Assembly (NCBI GenBank): GCA_965279005.1
Contig: CBDIHK010000029.1
Coordinates: 1-64,000, forward strand
Source: Planctobacterium sp965279005
Lineage (GTDB): Bacteria; Pseudomonadota; Gammaproteobacteria; Enterobacterales; Alteromonadaceae
Reading direction: 5' to 3'
Length of the DNA: 64,000 bases
Shown piece after piece: positions 61,225 to 64,000 of this stretch. The position numbers and the translations under genes were made by a program. Numbering within the stretch: position 1 is the stretch's first letter; every line of letters begins with the position of its first letter. A model generated the notes under the pieces. It had not been told where the DNA came from, searched no databases, and saw only the letters and a list, made by a program, of their open reading frames with translations.

Positions 61225-61454
61225 GAAACTAACGTGCATCCATTTACTTAAATATTGTCCTTAATTAAGAGCCGATTTGTCCTAGCCGCGCATTCTAACG
61301 CTAAACTTATGCTCTGGGCTACTGGTTAACTCGTTTTTACAATTATGTGACGTGGAATAGCCGCCGCACATGGCGTATGTGCAGTTACTTATTGGTATCA
61401 AGCCCGGGTTGCGCTAAAATTCCTGGTTTTTGCAATCCTAACGAGGGGAAGCAG

Positions 61455-61946
61455 ATGGCAAAAGTTGCAATAGTGATGGGATCCAAGTCAGATTGGCCAA
61501 CCATGCAAAAAGCCGCGTTAATGTTAAAACAGCTGGAAGTGCCCTTCACTGCCAGCGTTGTTTCTGCGCACAGGACACCTAATCTCTTGGTGGAATTCGC
61601 CGAAGGTGCGGCAGGTAATGGCATCCAAGTCATTATCGCAGGTGCAGGCGGAGCTGCCCATTTACCCGGCATGATTGCCGCCCACACACCTGTTCCTGTA
61701 TTGGGTGTGCCAGTGCGCTCGAGCCAACTCAGAGGGCTTGATTCGTTGCTTTCCATCGTGCAGATGCCCAAAGGCGTAGCTGTTGGCACCCTGGCAATTG
61801 GTGAAGCTGGTGCAGCCAACGCTGGATTGTTTGCAGCGCAAATCCTCAGCAATAACGACCCCGCTTTGCGTCAACGCATAGAAGAATTTAGGCAAAACCA
61901 AACCGATACCGTCCTGGAACAGGCTGATTTGGAGCTACCCGAATGA
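61455..61946 (+). CDS. purE: N5-carboxyaminoimidazole ribonucleotide mutase (PurE)
   Basis: 163 residues from ATG 61455 (GAGGGG site). Class I PurE motifs: 'VAIVMGSKSDWPTMQKAALMLKQLEVPFTASVVSAHRTPNLL' with the catalytic His in 'SAHRTP', then 'IIAGAGGAAHLPGMIAAHTPVPVLGVPV' and 'SLLSIVQMPKGVAVGTLAIG'. It converts N5-CAIR to CAIR in purine synthesis. Its stop overlaps the purK start (ATGA), so the two are coupled. No purine riboswitch or obvious PurR box is visible upstream. Confidence 0.97.
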   Translation: MAKVAIVMGSKSDWPTMQKAALMLKQLEVPFTASVVSAHRTPNLLVEFAEGAAGNGIQVIIAGAGGAAHLPGMIAAHTPVPVLGVPVRSSQLRGLDSLLSIVQMPKGVAVGTLAIGEAGAANAGLFAAQILSNNDPALRQRIEEFRQNQTDTVLEQADLELPE

Positions 61947-63085
61947 AGGTACTAGTCTATGGCGGTGGTCAGCTTGCCAGAATGATGTACCTAGCTGGTT
62001 GCCCACTTGGAATGCATGTTAGGGCAGTGGACGTAACCAAAGAAGTATTGATCAATCCAATGAGCAAGGCACCAAGCAAATTGGGATTAAAAGAAGCCAT
62101 TGATGATACTGACGTTATAACGGTGGAGTTTGAACACATTCCCGAGCACTTACTGGAAAAAGCCGATCACTCTGGAAAGCTACAGCCGAGCATCCAATCA
62201 ATCCGGGCGGGTGCTGACCGAGTGGTTGAAAAACATCTACTAGATGAACTAGAGATCGCGAATTGTGAACACCGGATAATGGACGACACCGCACAACTAC
62301 CAGGGATAGTAGAACAGCTCGGGCTGCCTCTAGTGCTAAAGTCCAGCCGCGATGGTTATGATGGTTATGGCCAATGGCGCTTGCACAAGCAAGATGATAT
62401 GCCAGCCCTGCAAGCCGAACTAGCTAAGCTTGAGCTAAAGCGCATCCCAATTGTTGTAGAAAAAATGGTGCAATTTGACCGTGAGCTATCCTTGGTTGGG
62501 GTAAGGTCAAAAGACGGTAATTTTGCCTTTTATCCCTTGGCAGAAAACCGCCACTACCAAGGCCAACTGCACCTATCTATAGCCCCCGCGCCAAACATTC
62601 CCGAAAAGGTGCAACAACAAGCACAAAGCAGCTTCAAACGCCTGGCCAATAAACTCGACTATGTCGGAGTACTGGCAGTGGAGTTTTTCCAAGTCGGCGA
62701 AAAGTTGCTTGTCAATGAAATTGCCCCCCGGGTGCACAACTCAGGACACTGGACATTGCAAGGTGCCGATACCTGCCAGTTCGAAAACCACTTGCGGGCA
62801 ATTTGTGGCCTGCCTTTGGGCAGCACTGAGTTTCGTTCCTATACTGCTATGGTCAATATTATCGGTGTTGGCAGCTTTAGCCGGGATATGTTGGGTATTC
62901 CAGGCTGCCATTTACACTGGTATGGCAAATCAGCCCGTGCCAAACGCAAGCTAGGCCACTTTAACGTCAGTGCTGACTGCTACAAGCTGCTAGGAGCTAG
63001 GCTAAAGGAATTGGCGAAACACCTTCCCGTAGGGGAGTTTCCACTATTAGAAAAAGGCTCTGAATATTTAAGCCAATTGGACTAA
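61943..63085 (+). CDS. purK: N5-carboxyaminoimidazole ribonucleotide synthase (PurK)
   Basis: 380 residues with an ATP-grasp fold: 'VLVYGGGQLARMMYLAGCPLGMHVRAVD' at the N-terminus, 'VITVEFEHIPEHLLEKA', 'PLVLKSSRDGYDGYGQWRL' (ATP-binding loop), and 'LLVNEIAPRVHNSGHWTLQGADTCQFENHLRAICGLPLG' (Mg/ATP site). It carboxylates AIR to N5-CAIR with bicarbonate and ATP. It overlaps purE by four bases, so the two are co-translated. A hairpin terminator follows. Confidence 0.97.
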   Translation: MKVLVYGGGQLARMMYLAGCPLGMHVRAVDVTKEVLINPMSKAPSKLGLKEAIDDTDVITVEFEHIPEHLLEKADHSGKLQPSIQSIRAGADRVVEKHLLDELEIANCEHRIMDDTAQLPGIVEQLGLPLVLKSSRDGYDGYGQWRLHKQDDMPALQAELAKLELKRIPIVVEKMVQFDRELSLVGVRSKDGNFAFYPLAENRHYQGQLHLSIAPAPNIPEKVQQQAQSSFKRLANKLDYVGVLAVEFFQVGEKLLVNEIAPRVHNSGHWTLQGADTCQFENHLRAICGLPLGSTEFRSYTAMVNIIGVGSFSRDMLGIPGCHLHWYGKSARAKRKLGHFNVSADCYKLLGARLKELAKHLPVGEFPLLEKGSEYLSQLD

Positions 63086-63110
63086 GCCCTTACCAACCCA
63101 GAATCTAAAA

Positions 63111-63134
63111 GGGCAGCTCAAGAGCTGCCCGTTT
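63111..63134 (+). terminator. Terminator after purEK
   Basis: GGGCAGCT-CAAG-AGCTGCCC followed by GTTT, with AAAA before it. The U-run is short, but the stem is perfect and the site lies between convergent genes, so it may act in both directions. Confidence 0.75.
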
Positions 63135-63143
63135 AATATCGAT

Positions 63144-63449
63144 TCAAATCTTCACTTTCCCCAACAAAATATCTTTAAACATGACCCAGTCACCAATAAA
63201 GCTATAAAGTGGATAGGTAAAGGTAGCAGGTTTGTTTTTTTCGAAGAAGAAATGGCCAACCCAAGCGAAGCCATAACCAATTACCGGCAGTGCCAATAAA
63301 CCAAGCCAGGTTTGGGTAAACAGCACCCACAGCAAACACAATAAAACCAAAGTCGAGCCAACAAAATGCAGGCGACGGCAAGTCAGGTTATCGTGTTCCG
63401 ACAGGTAGAAAGGATAGAACTCTGCAAAGCTCTGGTATTGTTTTTCCAC
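63144..63449 (-). CDS. Mpo1-like (DUF962) membrane protein
   Basis: 101 residues from GTG 63449, chosen because GGAGG lies 7 bp upstream. 'FAEFYPFYLSEHDNLTCRRLHFVGSTLVLLCLLWVLF' at the start, then 'VIGYGFAWVGHFFFEKNKPATFTYPLYSFIGDWVMFKDIL', with conserved His in 'LSEHDN', 'RRLHFVG' and 'VGHFFFEKNKPATF'. This matches the DUF962/Mpo1 family; yeast Mpo1 is an Fe-dependent dioxygenase that alpha-oxidises 2-hydroxy fatty acids. It has three or four short hydrophobic helices. The bacterial role is not established. Confidence 0.88.
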   Translation of the reverse strand: MEKQYQSFAEFYPFYLSEHDNLTCRRLHFVGSTLVLLCLLWVLFTQTWLGLLALPVIGYGFAWVGHFFFEKNKPATFTYPLYSFIGDWVMFKDILLGKVKI

Positions 63450-63495
63450 AGTGAATCCTCCGTCACAATGATACACTTAATACCAATCACATATT

Positions 63496-63525
63496 ATACC
63501 GATTCTATTAAGTATTGATCACCCT
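63496..63525. repeat. Solo MITE-like end between mpo1-like and cnoX genes
   Basis: ATACCGATTCTATTAAGTAT followed by TGATCACCC matches the terminal repeat of the elements at 44253 and 45018, with one substitution and a small change near ACTCACCC. No second end is seen nearby. Confidence 0.6.
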
Positions 63526-63593
63526 AACATAAGCTTGCATTCTGGTCAGTAGCCCATACATTTCTGATAACACAATTAATGCAAGCTAAGCAC

Positions 63594-64000
63594 ATGGATA
63601 CCTTTGACAACATCGTCACTATGACACCCGACAATTTCCAACAACTGATGCTGGAGACTTCCAAAGAAAAACTCGTACTCGTGGATTTTTGGGCTGACTG
63701 GTGCGAACCCTGCAAAAACCTGGCGCCAGTGCTGGAAAAAATCGCCAATGAAATGTCAGGGCAACTGGTACTGGCAAAGGTAGATTGTGACGAACAGCAA
63801 TCTATCGCCATGCAATTTGGCGTGCGCAACCTGCCAACCGTTGTCATAGTGAAAGACGGCCAGCCCATTGATGCCTTCACCGGGGTGGTGCCCGAAGGTG
63901 AGATCCGTGAGTTGCTTAGCAAGCACCTGCCCCAACCACAAGATGAATACTTCGAACAAGCAAGCGAATTACTGGTACAAGGCCAAGCCGATGCGGCCTA
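63594..64000 (+). CDS. cnoX: Thioredoxin-domain co-chaperone (CnoX/YbbN type), cut by the window edge
   Basis: At least 135 residues, open to the right edge. The thioredoxin fold contains 'LVLVDFWADWCEPCKNLAPVLEKIANEM' with a CEPC active site, then 'VDCDEQQSIAMQFGVRNLPTVVIVKDGQPIDAFTGVVPEGEIRELLSKHL'. The continuation 'EYFEQASELLVQGQADAA' is the start of the TPR C-terminus typical of YbbN/CnoX, a chaperedoxin that works with DnaK and GroEL. E. coli YbbN lacks the second Cys; this one keeps CxxC as many relatives do. Start ATG 63594 or 63579; neither has a strong site. Confidence 0.85.
   Translation, partial: MDTFDNIVTMTPDNFQQLMLETSKEKLVLVDFWADWCEPCKNLAPVLEKIANEMSGQLVLAKVDCDEQQSIAMQFGVRNLPTVVIVKDGQPIDAFTGVVPEGEIRELLSKHLPQPQDEYFEQASELLVQGQADAA

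Noticed and set aside
61320..61454. Purine riboswitch or PurR box upstream of purE
   Set aside because: No aptamer-like conserved loops and no PurR-type palindrome can be seen in this short leader.

Overview
The window looks like chromosomal DNA of a marine, heterotrophic gammaproteobacterium, most likely Alteromonadales-like. This is inferred from moderate GC content, Shine-Dalgarno starts (AGGAG, GAGG), a Crp-type regulator close to that of E. coli, TonB-dependent receptors, PhoX, ZigA/DUF1826, 7TMR-DISM signalling and an E. coli-type class II PyrC. I see no rRNA, tRNA, CRISPR array, prophage or complete insertion sequence. Both ends cut a gene: an S9-type peptidase at the left and a thioredoxin-domain co-chaperone (CnoX/YbbN type) at the right.

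Layout. 1-7250: S9 peptidase, YicC RNase, a hipBA-type module preceded by three phased operator-like repeats, a PspB-like membrane peptide, a SEC-C protein and a Tat-exported PhoX-family protein. 7251-10021: a zinc-limitation locus, with a near-consensus Zur box over a good promoter, ZigA (COG0523 GTPase), DUF1826 and a secreted protein made of two His-rich repeats. 10022-16225: an orphan solute-binding protein, two envelope proteins, a UspA/DUF6868 pair, a cation:proton antiporter, a monohaem cytochrome c lipoprotein and YgjP, with FNR-type boxes. 16421-23071: one 2216-residue secreted protein with beta-propellers, two CxxCH haem sites and nine PKD-like repeats. 23266-26536: Crp homologue, then a VOC / DGPF(YciI) / ECF42-type sigma factor cluster. 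26567-31545: alkyltransferase-like protein, TapT (DTW domain), and a 7TMR-DISM hybrid histidine kinase split at a C6 tract, followed by a solute-binding protein. 31555-41956: LysR/NmrA pair, TonB receptor with another orphan solute-binding protein, AraC/GyrI regulator, CaiB-type CoA transferase, GNAT, Bcr-type MFS and an NRAMP-like transporter.

42066-53002 reads as a sucrose island: LacI regulator, solute-binding protein, amylosucrase, TonB receptor, GPH-type sugar transporter and ROK fructokinase. Four related sites, with CTTAATCGTTTAAG as the best copy, sit at the regulator and in the amylosucrase/receptor divergent promoter region, and suggest one regulon. The inner-membrane transporter carries a one-base frameshift in a T4 run. 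Two MITE-like elements with terminal inverted repeats lie inside the island, one of them inserted into a TPR gene. 53086-64000: DinB-like protein, a perfect 23-bp inverted repeat, a membrane-anchored unknown protein, an FAD monooxygenase, a bifunctional OlsF-like acyltransferase, pyrC, an HDOD protein, a Na/Pi symporter, purEK, a Mpo1-like protein and cnoX.

The points most worth a second look are the sucrose regulon with its broken transporter, the MITE family and its solo ends, the split sensor kinase with a degenerate second HPt, the zinc locus, the giant haem/PKD protein and the phased hip operators. All family assignments come from reading the translated sequences; no database search was run.
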